DNA of 64,000 bases from assembly GCA_947683425.1 (NCBI GenBank), contig CANTUQ010000050.1:12888501-12952500 (forward strand), given 5' to 3'. The DNA comes from Excoecaria cochinchinensis. Its lineage: Eukaryota; Streptophyta; Magnoliopsida; Malpighiales; Euphorbiaceae. Positions 46,654 through 57,708 of the stretch are shown here, piece by piece; within the stretch, counting starts at the first letter, position 1, and each line of letters begins with the position of its first letter. The position numbers and the translations under genes were made by a program. The notes beneath the pieces are model-generated. The model did not search any database and had not been told where the DNA came from. It worked only from the letters and a program-made list of their open reading frames with translations.

Positions 46654-47678
46654 AATCTCCTTCACCCAATACCCACAAAGCTAATAAACTTGCTCTAACC
46701 AGAGAACCCAGTTTTTTTTTTAAATTTTTGAATACAAATTTTCCTGCTTTATTCCTCCTGCGAAGAGCTTTTTAACAAACCAAAGAGAAAAAAAAGGCTA
46801 ATACTTGCTCAGAGAAAGGAGAGTTGAAGAGAGAGAGAGGCAAATAAATGAGGAGAGACAATTGGTTTTTTTTATAAAATTAATAATAAAAAATAATTGC
46901 TCCTTTAGACCACGTTTGGTAGGCTTGAAAGGAAATTAAAAGAGAGGGGAAAGAACCTCTAAGGATGGAGAAAAAAATAAGATTATTTCAAAAGAAAAAT
47001 GATGGAAAAAATATATATTTCACTTTTTTAATTATCCATTATCTTGTTTTTATAAAATATAGTTCAAATATCGATTTAGTAAAATTAAATTTTAAAATAA
47101 AATATTACATGTTCAAAAAAGACAAAAAATATAAATAAATTTGCAAAAAAAAAAGTAATTACTTAATTATATACTTATTTTCAAACTATTATTACCTATC
47201 AGATTAAAAATAATACTTTTTTCTTTTATTTTTCATTCTGCCAAGTAATCTTCTCAGTGGATTTTAAAGAGTAAAAAGAAATTATTTAGTTATATGATAA
47301 TATATATATCATTATTTATTTTCAAACTATTATCATTTATCAGATTAAAAATAATATGTTTTTTCTTTTATTTTTCATCTACTTGTTATATTTACTGCAT
47401 ATTCTAAATCCAACCTGTTAAATCACATTATATTGCAAATGGAGAAAAAAAAATTATTATGCATTTATAAAAAAAATAAAAATATTTTTTTTATTATATT
47501 GATCCGTACAATGAGAGAGAGAGCCATATTGCTTTAATCATTTTATCCAATTTCCTTTTACTTCCTCTATTTTTCCTTAATCCAAACATTGTGACAACTA
47601 TGGAGAAATTTGGACCATTGGATTAAGAAATTCAAAGACTGGGGACTGGCTGGTCCGGTTAGTGTGCAGGCGGGACAC

Positions 47679-47684
47679 CACGTG
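47679..47684. promoter_or_regulatory. G-box CACGTG upstream of JAZ
   Basis: CACGTG about 1030 bp upstream of the JAZ ATG, in a locally GC-richer segment. G-boxes are bound by MYC2-type bHLH factors, which induce JAZ genes in a feedback loop. Function here is inferred. Confidence 0.5.
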
Positions 47685-47746
47685 CGCAGGCGAATACTTA
47701 TAGATGAAAGAAAGGCAGATGTGATGTAGTAAACAAACTATATTGA

Positions 47747-47752
47747 CACGTG
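47747..47752. promoter_or_regulatory. Second G-box CACGTG upstream of JAZ
   Basis: CACGTG 62 bp from the previous one (GACACGTGCC). The pair in one short stretch is more suggestive than a single box. Confidence 0.5.
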
Positions 47753-48385
47753 CCATAGATTGGTGTTGTGATTTTAAAAAAAAAAAATATTCACGAGGTA
47801 AAATAATATATTATATATATATATTTTTTTTTTATGAACATTGAATTAGAAGATTCCTTTTTATCTTTTAATATATTTTTGACAATAAGCTTACAGGGTG
47901 TATATGTATTGCATGTCACAAAGCAAATTAATATCTTAATAATTCAATTTGTTCTTTTTGTTCATTCATTTTGCACTTGAGTTATTATATAGGTTGGATT
48001 GTATATGAATTAAAATAAAATCATATTAAACATATCATAAATTGAATGGATTATAAGTCAAGTTATAAATGGATTAAATTATAATATTATTTTCTTTAAA
48101 TTTCTTAAATTTGCTTAGAGTTAGCATCCTATATGCTGTCTTTGAGTACGTTGAGTATTGTGCATCATTTGATTAGTATTTTTTTATCACTTCACATTGA
48201 TCGGACAGTATATAGCATTCAATGTACCCTCGACCGCTCATGAAATCGTCGTCTAAATGTGTGTAATCTATAAAAATAATTGTTTTGTTATTTACATTAT
48301 ATAAAAAAAGATTATACACTTACAAATAATACAACGTGTTACAAATGACTTAAATCATATGAACCATCCAATAAATTAAATTATA

Positions 48386-48659
48386 CTTCATCCATCACAC
48401 TTTAAGTGATAATTTTTTTATTTTTCACGTAAATTAAAAAATATTAAAATATCTCAATTTCATAAGAAATTATAGCAATCGACAGAAATATTTTTTTTAT
48501 TTTTAAGTACTTCATTTAATTTTAATTAATAATAATAATAATAAAAAAGAGAAATATTTATGAAATGCATGTAATTTTTTTGCTCAAACTTCTTAAATAA
48601 TATTTAATGTGAGATAAAATAAAATAAAATAATAATCTATTAGAGCAGGACGAATGGAG
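48386..48659. mobile_element. Stowaway-like MITE
   Basis: 274 bp between TA dinucleotides (48384-48385 and 48660-48661). The ends CTTCATCCATCACAC and (reverse complement) CTCCATTCGTCCTGC are imperfect inverted repeats of the Tc1/mariner Stowaway kind. No ORF. Confidence 0.6.
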
Positions 48660-48661
48660 TA

Positions 48662-50228
48662 TACTTTAATGGGAAATGAGTTGAGTAATAATTATTAAGT
48701 CATATAATCGAAATTAAGTTACATTTTTATAGAGGATTTAAATCAGAGAGGTGGGTAGGATGAAATCGCAGCCTATGCTAATAAACAATATTGGAATAAT
48801 AAGAACCTTATTTTCGAAATAATAATAAAAACAAAAAGGAAAATATTACTAAAAAGAAAGGGCAAAAAAAAATGTCCAATTCAATGGCATGTGCGAAAAA
48901 CCATTGGCCGCTGAAGGATGGGCGGCGGGGCATGTGACTTAAATATCAAACATGACAGTGGGCCCACAAATTTGCCTATTTGCGATGTGACGTCGTTTTT
49001 GTCCATAGATTCTCGCTCTTTCAAAATTGCTCCATTTATTGATAGCTATTCCAAAAATATATCTTCGCCTCTAAACTTTACTTTTTTTCTGTATTAAATC
49101 TTCAAATTTTAAGATATAAAATTTGAATTTTTATATTTTATATCTCATTTCTATTATTTCATTTTTTTTTATGGATGTCACATAATTAAAACACACATTC
49201 TATTAAAAATCAAATTTCAAGCTTCAAATCAACATCAAATAAATAATTTGACCGTCATGCAATGCACCGAATGCAATTTTAACAAAATGTATATTTTAAT
49301 TATGTAAGATTCGTCAAAAATGATTCAATATAAGCGATCTACAAAATACAATAAAGAGATCTAATATTAATTTTTTAAAATTAAAATATCTAGTATAATA
49401 AATTAAAAAAAAAACAAAATTATAGGAGTTCAATAATGCATTTTTGTATAGCTACATATGCAAATATGTATGTTATTATGTTTAGGAAATTTTATTTTTT
49501 TTTAATATTATGTTTCCATTCTAAACTGATCCTAATTCTTTTTAAATCTTCACGAGTTAGGCATGTAATTGTCAACATCGAAAATTAAGTGGAATTAAAA
49601 ATTTCAAATGGTATTAAATTATTCAATTTGAGCTATTTGAAATATGCAAAAAGACAATTAAGAAATTAAAATCTAGTAAAATAAATTTAGATGTATTTTT
49701 TATGTATTAATGTTATATTTCTTAATTTAGCCAGCTAGGATTCCAACTTTGTAAGCAAATAATATTAATTTACTCCAAAAGTCATACTCACTTGTTGGGG
49801 CCCTTCTTTTTTTAATTTTCGTTATTATTATAATAATTGTTGTTATGAATATAATATATTATATTTTCTTGTGCTCACTATAAAGTTCAAGCAAAATAAT
49901 TTTTAATTCCCACATAATATTTTATATTAAATATCAAATAGATAAGTGTGCATGTGGTTGGCATGGGAAAAAAGACAAATGCCTTGTGATCATAAAATAT
50001 TATATTCGTAAATTTAGATTGTGAAATATATATATATAAATATATATATAAGATTGTGAAATATTGTCCTTACCTTTCACTTTTAGTTTAATAAATATCT
50101 CTTAGGTTAGGTAACAATATCCAAGAATTTCAATGGCCTTAAATTGAATTTTTGTTTAAATTAGTAATCCTCAACTTCCCATATATGAATTTTCGACCCA
50201 AAATAAAATATTCCCATATATGAAGTTT
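48662..50228. other. AT-rich intergenic region
   Basis: A GC-richer patch at 48900-49010 (GGGCGGCGGGGC, TGACGTCG) stands out but has no adjacent ORF. A (TA)n run lies near 50028-50050. No gene recognised. Confidence 0.5.
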
Positions 50229-52130
50229 GAATAAGGTTGAAAATAGGCCTGTCATATATGGCCTAAACCCAAACAATCAGCCTAACCTATCCAGAAAAAA
50301 TTGACCTAAATTCAACTCAACCCAAGGAATGCCCATTTGGCCAAATCCAAAAACAACCCAACAAAATTTCAACCCGTTTGGACATGTCTCATGTGCCCAA
50401 CAAGTTGTTGCTGTCTTTCTTCATCTTTTATTGTTTTGAGTTTTTTTTTCTTCACTCTTTCCCCCTGGTGAATAGTGCACCCAGGGTAAAAATTACCCCT
50501 GAAAATAAAAAATATTTTATTTGACTATCGAAAAATACTAGTTACGATGAATTCAGTGGTAAAATTTGGAGTGAAAATGAGTTTAAATAAATTTCCAAAA
50601 GTTAAAAATAAGAAAAAAATCCTAGGTCGTATTAATGGATGCCGGTTTGACTAAAGTTTGATCGAACCTTCAAAAATTATTTTAAGGATATGAACAAATT
50701 TAGAATAATATTTAGAAACTTTTGACAGTGAAAAATTAAATTTACGGTAACAGTGAAAATTGTCGAATCGGATCGGTTAGAGTGAACCAGTCCCGGAAAC
50801 GAATTCTGATTGAGTTGAAAATTTTTGTGGAATCGTAATTTATTATTTTGAGAATTATGAAATTGATTTTGAGCTCACATGTAAACAAACACATCATCAA
50901 ATGGGTGTCAACTCACATCTCGACCCATTTGGGTGTCTACCGGCCCATTTGGATCATCCGATCCATTTGAACCAATATTTTTTATAGTAGTCGTTTTAGT
51001 ATCCCGTTATTATATTTAGAATTATTTTTCGTTAAAAAATGGGTCGACCCACATCTCGACCCATTTGGTCCTCAATCGGGCCTGTTTGGGCAATACGACC
51101 CATTTGACCTAATATTTTTTAATAGTAGTCATTTTAGTATTTTATTATTATATTTAAAATTATTTTTTGTTAAAAAATAGGTCAAATGGATCTACCCACA
51201 TCTCGGCCCATTTGGCCCTCCATACGACTCGTTTGGGTCATCACTTGACCCATTTAGGCCAATATTAGTAGTTTTTTTTACATCTCGTTATTATAGCGAT
51301 AATTATTTTCATTAAAAAAATTGATCAAAATTTTAGCTCATGGGTCGATCCAACCCACCCAATCCATTTGGTTATTTGACTCATTTATGCTCTATATTTC
51401 ATTTAGGCCAACATTTTTATGGTAGTTATTTTAGTATTCGTTATTGTATCAAGAATTATTTTTCGTTAAAAAAAATGTGTCAAATGAGCCGACCCACATA
51501 TCGGCCCATTTGGGTCTCCATTCGACTCATTTGAGCCATCCAATTCATTTTGGCCCGTTTGGGCTATCACCTGACCTATTTAGGCCAATATTAGTAGTCT
51601 TTTTTATATCCTCTTATTATATCGAAAATTATTTTCATTAAAAAAATTAATCGAATTTTTAGCCCATGGGTCGATCCAACCCGCCCAACCCATTTGTGCA
51701 TTTGATCCATTTATGCTCTATACTTCATTTAGGCCAACATTTTTATGGTAGTTATTTTAGTATTCGTTATTGTATCGAAAATTATTTTTCGTTAAAAAAA
51801 AATGTGTCAAATGAGCCGACCCACATATCGGCCCATTTGGGTCTCCATTCGACTCATTTGAGCCATCCAATTTATTTTGGCCCGTTTGGGCTATCACCTG
51901 ACCTATTTAGGCCAATATTGGTAGTTTTTTTTATATTCTCTTATTATATCGAAAATTATTTTCATTAAAAAAATTGATCAAATTTTTAGCCCATGGGTCG
52001 ACCCAACCTACCCAACCCATTTGTGCATTTGATCCATTTATGACCCATACTTTTTAGTCCATTTGTGACCCGTCCATTAATGACCCAACCCAAACCCATC
52101 CAGCCCGCCCAATTTGCCACCTTTAGTTGA
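50229..52130. repeat. Complex repeat block built on CCCATTTGG/GACCCA motifs
   Basis: From 50880 onward the sequence alternates between a GC-richer unit containing GACCCA...CCCATTTGG and an AT-rich unit (ATAGTAGTCGTTTTAGTATC-like, ATTATTTTTCGTTAAAAAA). Spacing is about 120-160 bp. The right end (TTTGCCACCTTTAG) matches, in reverse, the GGTGGCAAA terminus common in plant hAT-type non-autonomous elements. No protein-coding content. Confidence 0.65.
51336..52040 (+). repeat. 326-bp tandem repeat (two full copies and a partial third)
   Basis: AGCTCATGGGTCGATCCAAC at 51336 recurs as AGCCCATGGGTCGATCCAAC at about 51661 and AGCCCATGGGTCGACCCAAC at about 51987, with long stretches of near identity between. 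Open frames at 51340 and 51666 are the same repeat translated and are not genes. Confidence 0.85.
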
Positions 52131-52781
52131 AAATGACATACAAAAACTATAGTTAATTTGTAAAATTAATTTCAAGACTAAATTAAGATACAATTTTTTA
52201 TGTAGTACTATTTATCCATTTCATCCTAAAATTATTTTTCATAATCTAACAATAATATAATCAATAATACAAAAATTAAAAATTAAAAAGAACGAAAAAT
52301 ATTTCTATTTGTTTTGGGATGAAATGAATAAAATAATTATAAATTAATAGACTTATGCTAATTAGCTTAGAAATTAATTTTAGAACAAATTATTTATTAC
52401 TAAAAAGTTCAAAGATGATATTCCTTGCCCCCATAAAGTCCAATTAATGATTTAAAAGGTACAAAAATTTAATATCAGTTTCGTTTAAATGAAATCTAAA
52501 ATTTAATTTTCCATCTAATTTTGTCATTTTGAATTGCATTTCTCTCTTCCATATGCGAATAAAAGGTTCTTCTTCTCATTGTCTAAGCAAAGCAAATGTC
52601 TAGTTTGAGCAACCTTATTGACTGGCAAAAAGTGGGATTGCAAAGAATGAGCGAGTTTACACACGTTATAGATCGAATGGAACTTGGAAAGAAGGTTTCT
52701 TTGGATATCAAACAATTGGGATTAGTTTCACATATTCTATTATCTAAATTACGCAAAATTAATAAAATATTTTTTTTTCGT
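52131..52781. other. AT-rich intergenic region
   Basis: No gene or repeat structure recognised. The 65-codon frame at 52596 lacks any recognisable domain. Confidence 0.45.
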
Positions 52782-53146
52782 AAAAAATACTAAATTTAAC
52801 ACTTATATATAAAAGAAATAATTTTAACCGTTTTCCGATGAATGACTCGCCGAAAAGTTCAGTTGGCATATCCAAACATTGTGACATGTGCACGTATTGT
52901 CAACTCAGCATGTCACATAACATTTTGTTCACGTCATCCGTCATGATAATGTGACATCCAACCTCATTTTTTCTGTTCACGTGACGTGCCATATGTGTTA
53001 CGTCAGATACTGACTTTACATTACTTGATATGTTACATGTGCAAAATATGTTGACTGTATATGCTAAATGAATTTTTCGATGAGCTATTCACTGAAAAAT
53101 AGTTAAAATGGTTTTTCAGCATATAAGTGTTAAATTCAATAATTTT
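52782..53146. mobile_element. MITE with about 50-bp terminal inverted repeats, copy B
   Basis: The ends ACTAAATTTAACACTTATAT and, inverted, ATATAAGTGTTAAATTCAAT match copy A at 38691-39069. The shared CCGATGAATG(A/G)CTCGCCGAAA core lies inside the left end. Confidence 0.65.
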
Positions 53147-53483
53147 TTTAAAAAAATTCTTTAATTACTTTTACATAGATTAAGAATATTCCAAGCTTAG
53201 GTGAAATCAATTCCAAACAATTGGTATGAGTTACGAATCCTTTTGGTGTTTTTGAATTGCAATTTTTAAGATTTTTTTCATCTAAACATGTCTTAAATTA
53301 CTTGTGATTAGAAAATTAGAACTTATCATTTGTTTGACTAGTTTAGTGTTTAATTAAATGTCTCGGGAAAAAAAAAAGTATTGCATTTTTTTTTTCAAAC
53401 CATTCTCAATGTTATAGTCAGCAAGTCATTGCCAAGTGGAGGCCATGCTGATAGTTTTTTATCTGATACTTGTCAGCAAGTAG

Positions 53484-53680
53484 GGGTGGCAAATAAATTG
53501 GATCACTTGTTTTTATTAGGTTATAAACAGATTAGATTGTAAACGGATAATTTTTACAGGTCCAAATAAATATGACAGATTTGGATCAATTTACATATTG
53601 GCACAAATAGATCAGCCCATAAATCAATAGCTTTGATCCACATTTTTTACAATATATTTTTGTCCTTTTTTAATCAATTC
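53484..53680. repeat. hAT-like non-autonomous element fragment
   Basis: Begins GGGGTGGCAAATAAATTGG, followed by repeated GGATCA/GATTAGATT-style motifs typical of plant hAT-type repeats. No clear right end. Confidence 0.4.
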
Positions 53681-53872
53681 CATATAATTAAATATGCTTA
53701 ATTATCTAATGAATTAAAAATATCAATGTTTTGATTAGATGTATTGCTGTATCTAATATTAAATAAAAGGTGCAATACATCAGTAAATATTTGAATTTAA
53801 CAGCAGCATTCATGTAGACACCTAAATTTTCTCAATAACCAGGCTCAATTATTAATTTGCGATTATTTTATA

Positions 53873-54136
53873 CTCCCTTCATTTTTTATTATCTGTCACT
53901 TTTGAGTAAAATTCAAATTCTATTTATCTGTCACTTTTAAATTTTCAATGCAATTTAATTTTCTTTCCAATTTAATTTTTATTTTTAATAAAAATTAACT
54001 AATTAGATTTATTTTTTTATATTAAATCACTTAATATGCATTGAATTACTCATTTTTTTAAAAATTTAAGATTAATTAATATTTTTTAATTTTAATGAAA
54101 ATAATAAAAGTGAGAATTATAAAAAAATGGAGAGAG
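53873..54136. mobile_element. Stowaway-like MITE
   Basis: 264 bp between TA dinucleotides (53871-53872 and 54137-54138). The ends CTCCCTTCATTTTTTATTA and (reverse complement) CTCTCTCCATTTTTTTATAA are inverted repeats. TCTGTCACTTTT occurs twice inside the left half. Confidence 0.72.
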
Positions 54137-54138
54137 TA

Positions 54139-54719
54139 CTGTCATTGCTAACAAGTCAAAACGCGTGGCATGCATAAATAAGAGCACTCGAAGTGAGTAA
54201 TTTTATTGGTTGCCTCCATCCCCGTTCTCTCTTTTTCATCACCTTTCTCCTCAATATCAAAATTTGATTTTCAACTTTATGGGTCAAATCAACCAAATGA
54301 GTTAAATGGATACTCAATTCATACGGTTCATTCCAGTTTTTCAAGGAATTATAGTAATTACAAATTTATTGTAACTTTTCTTTAGTAAAAATAAAGTTTA
54401 AAATTTATTTTTTTTAGGTAAAAATCATATGCAACCAAATAAGCTCAATCAATCCAAATTTATATAAAAATTTGTGGGTCAAACGGGTAGGATAATAAAT
54501 GAATCGCCTTCTGTCGAATGGAATTTGGATTTGGATCATTAATGCATATGATGGAGTAACTTTTGGTTGAGCAGAGGAAAAATGAAGTTGATGTACAATT
54601 AAGAAATATTGATGGATGAAGACTTTTGTCAAAACCAAAAACTGTTATATACAAGATTCTTGAAACTAAATATTTTCTGAATGGAAATTTTTTGAAGCTT
54701 ATTGAACAGGAAATATGAG
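54139..54719. other. AT-rich intergenic region
   Basis: No gene recognised. Confidence 0.45.
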
Positions 54720-55030
54720 CTTTAAATTACATGGAGGAGTGCACGCTTTGCAATCTAGTGAGCTCTTGAGACATGGGGTGAGATAGAGGGTAGGCAAAGG
54801 GGAGGCAATTCGGGTTTGGAAGAATAATTGGATTCCAAGAGATGTTGGGTTCTCAATTAATTGTGGAGCATGATCTGCAAGTTAGTAAGCTTATCCAGCC
54901 ATGTGGGTCAACATGGGACTTTGAGAATACAGTATCAATCATTAATGCATACAATGTCTAGGCTATTCTTAGTATTCCATTAAGCTCTCGGAAGACTGGG
55001 GATGTTTTGATTTGGCTCTCTTCCAAAATG
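54720..55030 (+). pseudogene. LINE (L1-type) ORF2 C-terminal relic
   Basis: Decayed coding is readable across frames: GEAIRVWKNNWIPRDVGF at about 54802-54855, then AILSIPLSSRKTGDVLIW at about 54960-55015. Both match conserved patterns downstream of the RT domain in plant L1 ORF2 proteins. Stops and shifts interrupt it. No poly(A) tail or target duplication was found. Confidence 0.62.
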
Positions 55031-55809
55031 ATGATTAAAAAAAAAAAAAGATTCTCTTTCAAAATAATATTTCCACTTTTTCTTTTGATATTTATATTCT
55101 ATAATTAACTTGTAAATTACTCCTAATATCTCATTTAATTTTTTAATAATTGACAAACTTTCATTTAATTCTTTATATCATTTCCCTATTTTCCAAATAA
55201 AATTTAAAAGAACGTGATATTTAATTTTAATACTATAATTTTGTATTTCTCTACTTATATACTTCACTTAATGCGGGGCTCAATTTTATTTATGTCAATT
55301 TACATTTTTAATATTAAACTAGCATTCATCATTATTTGAATTTTCACAACTATAATGATTCATAATGTAGTAAATAAAGGGTATAATTAGTAAGCCATAT
55401 CTAGGACAAATATAAGGAAAATGAAAGATTAATTCTAAAGAAAATTTGTTATGCTTATAAATAAGTAAAAAGAAAATACCAATTACAAATATCGGATCAA
55501 TTCCAACTACTAAACACATGGTCTAAATATCGAATCATGTGTTTTTGGGCAGAGCAAAGAAACAAAATTTTCTTTATGTACAACTTTTTTGGCTCAATCC
55601 GATTTAAATCACTTTCCGATTTTATATGTTATGAAAACTGGATGCTAATGAACTTATACAAAACTTTTATATTTGCAAACTTGTTAAATTTAAAATTATT
55701 ATTTTTATATTAATTTTTTTGATAATTAATAAGTTATTTGAATATATTTTTTATATATTATATTTTTAATTTTTTATAAATAATCATATTTTAAAAAAAA
55801 ATAAATTTC
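55031..55809. other. AT-rich intergenic region
   Basis: The last part (about 55690-55809) resembles the AT-rich interior of the element at 36695-37461. Otherwise nothing recognised. Confidence 0.45.
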
Positions 55810-55893
55810 AAGTCAATCCGGTCTAATCAATTGACTCCTGACTCTTTTCATAGTCCGAGTCGATGTCCGGTCCGATTATGAAAACATTGATAT
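55810..55893 (-). repeat. Terminal part of the 36.7-kb MITE family
   Basis: In reverse complement this reads TCAATGTTTTCATAATCGGA, then CGGACATCGACTCGG and GAGTCAA.TGATT, matching 36692-36775. No opposite terminus is seen. Confidence 0.65.
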
Positions 55894-56025
55894 AATCTAA
55901 AAGTTGTCAACATCCTATGTACAACTTTACACTTTTCCTTACATATAATCTAAAAGTTGTCAACATCCTATGCACAACTTTTCCTTACATATATAAGCTG
56001 TCGACATCCTATGTACAACTTTACA
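55894..56025. repeat. Triplicated 50-bp repeat with hairpin potential
   Basis: ATAATCTAAAAGTTGTCAAC, followed by ATCCTATG(T/C)ACAACTTT, occurs twice, and a third diverged unit (AAGCTGTCGACATCC) follows. Each unit has AAAGTTGT facing ACAACTTT, so a transcript could fold into successive stem-loops. Confidence 0.75.
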
Positions 56026-56715
56026 CTAGATTATTATATGTAACACCTAATTCATTTATAATCCATTTTGTAATTCATTTTATGGCTCATTTATATTATT
56101 TATAATGTTATAACTTTTTTACATAATGCGAATACCAAAATAATTATTTTTCTATGTTATAAATGCATTCTTTTTCGTTTTTAACGAAAAAATTAAAAAA
56201 ATAAAAAATAAATATGATAAAATTTGATTTATTATCCAACTCATTTATGACCCATTTAACAATAATCTATTTGAATTATAATCCAATTTTATCCGTGTAT
56301 AACTTGCAAAAAACCTATTTATGACTCAACCTCTTATGACTTATTCAAATCCGCCCAACAGGACCGCATTGACAGCTACACTTTTAAGCTTGAATTTCTT
56401 TTAACCTTGTTATTTAATTCCTTAGTCAGGAATTCGTAAACAAAGTCCACTTATTAAACAATAATCCGATGTTAAAACAGAAATATTAATACTACATATG
56501 AAAATCTAATTATCTCATCATCGAGAAGAATTTGTATGCATACATTATCTGGTTTATGTCATGTTTTATCTATGTTGGGATTTTTTTTTTCCTTGTCATG
56601 TATCTTTCTACGCCTAGAAAACCATATTAATTTGACAATCATAAATATGATATCAAGCATGAAAGCTTATTGGATGTTAAGCAACCCCCTCACACGATTC
56701 CAAACTCACAACCTA

Positions 56716-56805
56716 ACTTTCTGGATTAGATAATGCTCAAGTTCATTTGACTCAACACAAACTTTTTGGATTAGATAATGCTCAACGTCATTTGACTCAA
56801 CACAT
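56716..56805. repeat. 45-bp tandem duplication
   Basis: ACTTT(C/T)TGGATTAGATAATG...TTTGACTCAACACA occurs at 56716-56760 and again at 56761-56805 with three or four differences. Confidence 0.8.
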
Positions 56806-57594
56806 CGAGCCAATAATCTTGCAATATTGAGCTACCCCTAAATGTTTAGTTCTGTAAACTTCAAACGTCGATTTTCCTGCATTTGTTAGGATGGATCGGG
56901 CCTAACTAGGCTTTTATCTCTATATATGCATTGTGTCCAAATCCGGCCAATGAATAAATCTAAGCATAAGGAGTGTTTATTTATTTAACATCAGCTTATT
57001 ATAAGAATATAATACTCCGTTACAACAACCCTGTTTCACAAAGGGGTGTTTGGAGTTGAGTTATCTTATTCAACAAGGGAAGAAGGCGTATTGACTTGAG
57101 GTAGAATTTCTCTAACTGCTGCTTTTATGTTAGCATGACATGAAGATTTTGAAATATGGTTAAAGTAACATCTCAATAATTAATTTGTTTGCTTGAATAT
57201 TAAAAAAAAAAGTGGATAGTGGAAAATGCATTGTATAAATTATGAGAATCTTAGATTAAGCCGACTATGCCTACCACCATCACGGCCATTCTTTGCCCAT
57301 TGCCGCCTATTAGAACCACCAATTGCAGACCATCACCACTTATCTAGCACCTCCATCATTTCTTTAGCACAACCATCACTAAATAGAAACTAAATATAGG
57401 ATTAAAAGTAATAATTATAGTACATTACTATATATGGGAATGAAATGACAATTACACTATTATTTGATACCGCATTTTTCATGTTACAAGGTCAATTGCA
57501 TTAAGTTTCACCAAATTATCTGAACTACATATTGATATGAAAAAATAACAATAGATTGCTTGCCAACATAATTTCAACAGATGAAAACCACAAG
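56806..57594. other. Intergenic region
   Basis: No gene or clear repeat recognised. Confidence 0.45.
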
Positions 57595-57708
57595 AATTTA
57601 ATCTAATGGCCAGCACTCAATCAAATGTGTGGAAGGTCTCGAATTCAATTCCCCATTCCAACAGTTATAGTTGGCTATATGCCCTTTGTAACCAAAAAGA
57701 ATCAACCG
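57595..57708 (+). mobile_element. Possible tRNA-derived SINE
   Basis: AATGGCCAGCACTCAATCAA, then a B-box-like GGTCTCGAATTCAATTCCCC, and a 3' end GCCCTTTGTAACCAAAAAG fit a plant SINE. AGAAT on both sides could be a short target duplication. Confidence 0.45.

Larger units (their letters stand above)
46654..48385 (-). promoter_or_regulatory. JAZ upstream region
   Basis: CT/GA-rich leader sequence near 46800-46860 (GAGAGAGAGGC) probably belongs to the 5' UTR. Two CACGTG boxes lie further upstream (listed separately). Otherwise AT-rich with no ORF. Confidence 0.5.

Noticed and set aside
46654..46665. Upstream extension of the JAZ start (MKEIMERD)
   Set aside because: The extension begins with GTG; the conserved JAZ3-type N-terminus starts at the ATG of MERDFLGL.
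51340..51968. Two related plus-strand frames sharing MGRSNPPNPF
   Set aside because: They are two copies of the 326-bp tandem repeat; the similarity is nucleotide repetition, and there is no domain or consistent frame.
50880..52130. Regular spaced repeats considered as a CRISPR-like or satellite centromeric array
   Set aside because: Units are long, diverged and AT-rich in a plant genome, with only two to three full copies. A transposon-internal array explains them better.
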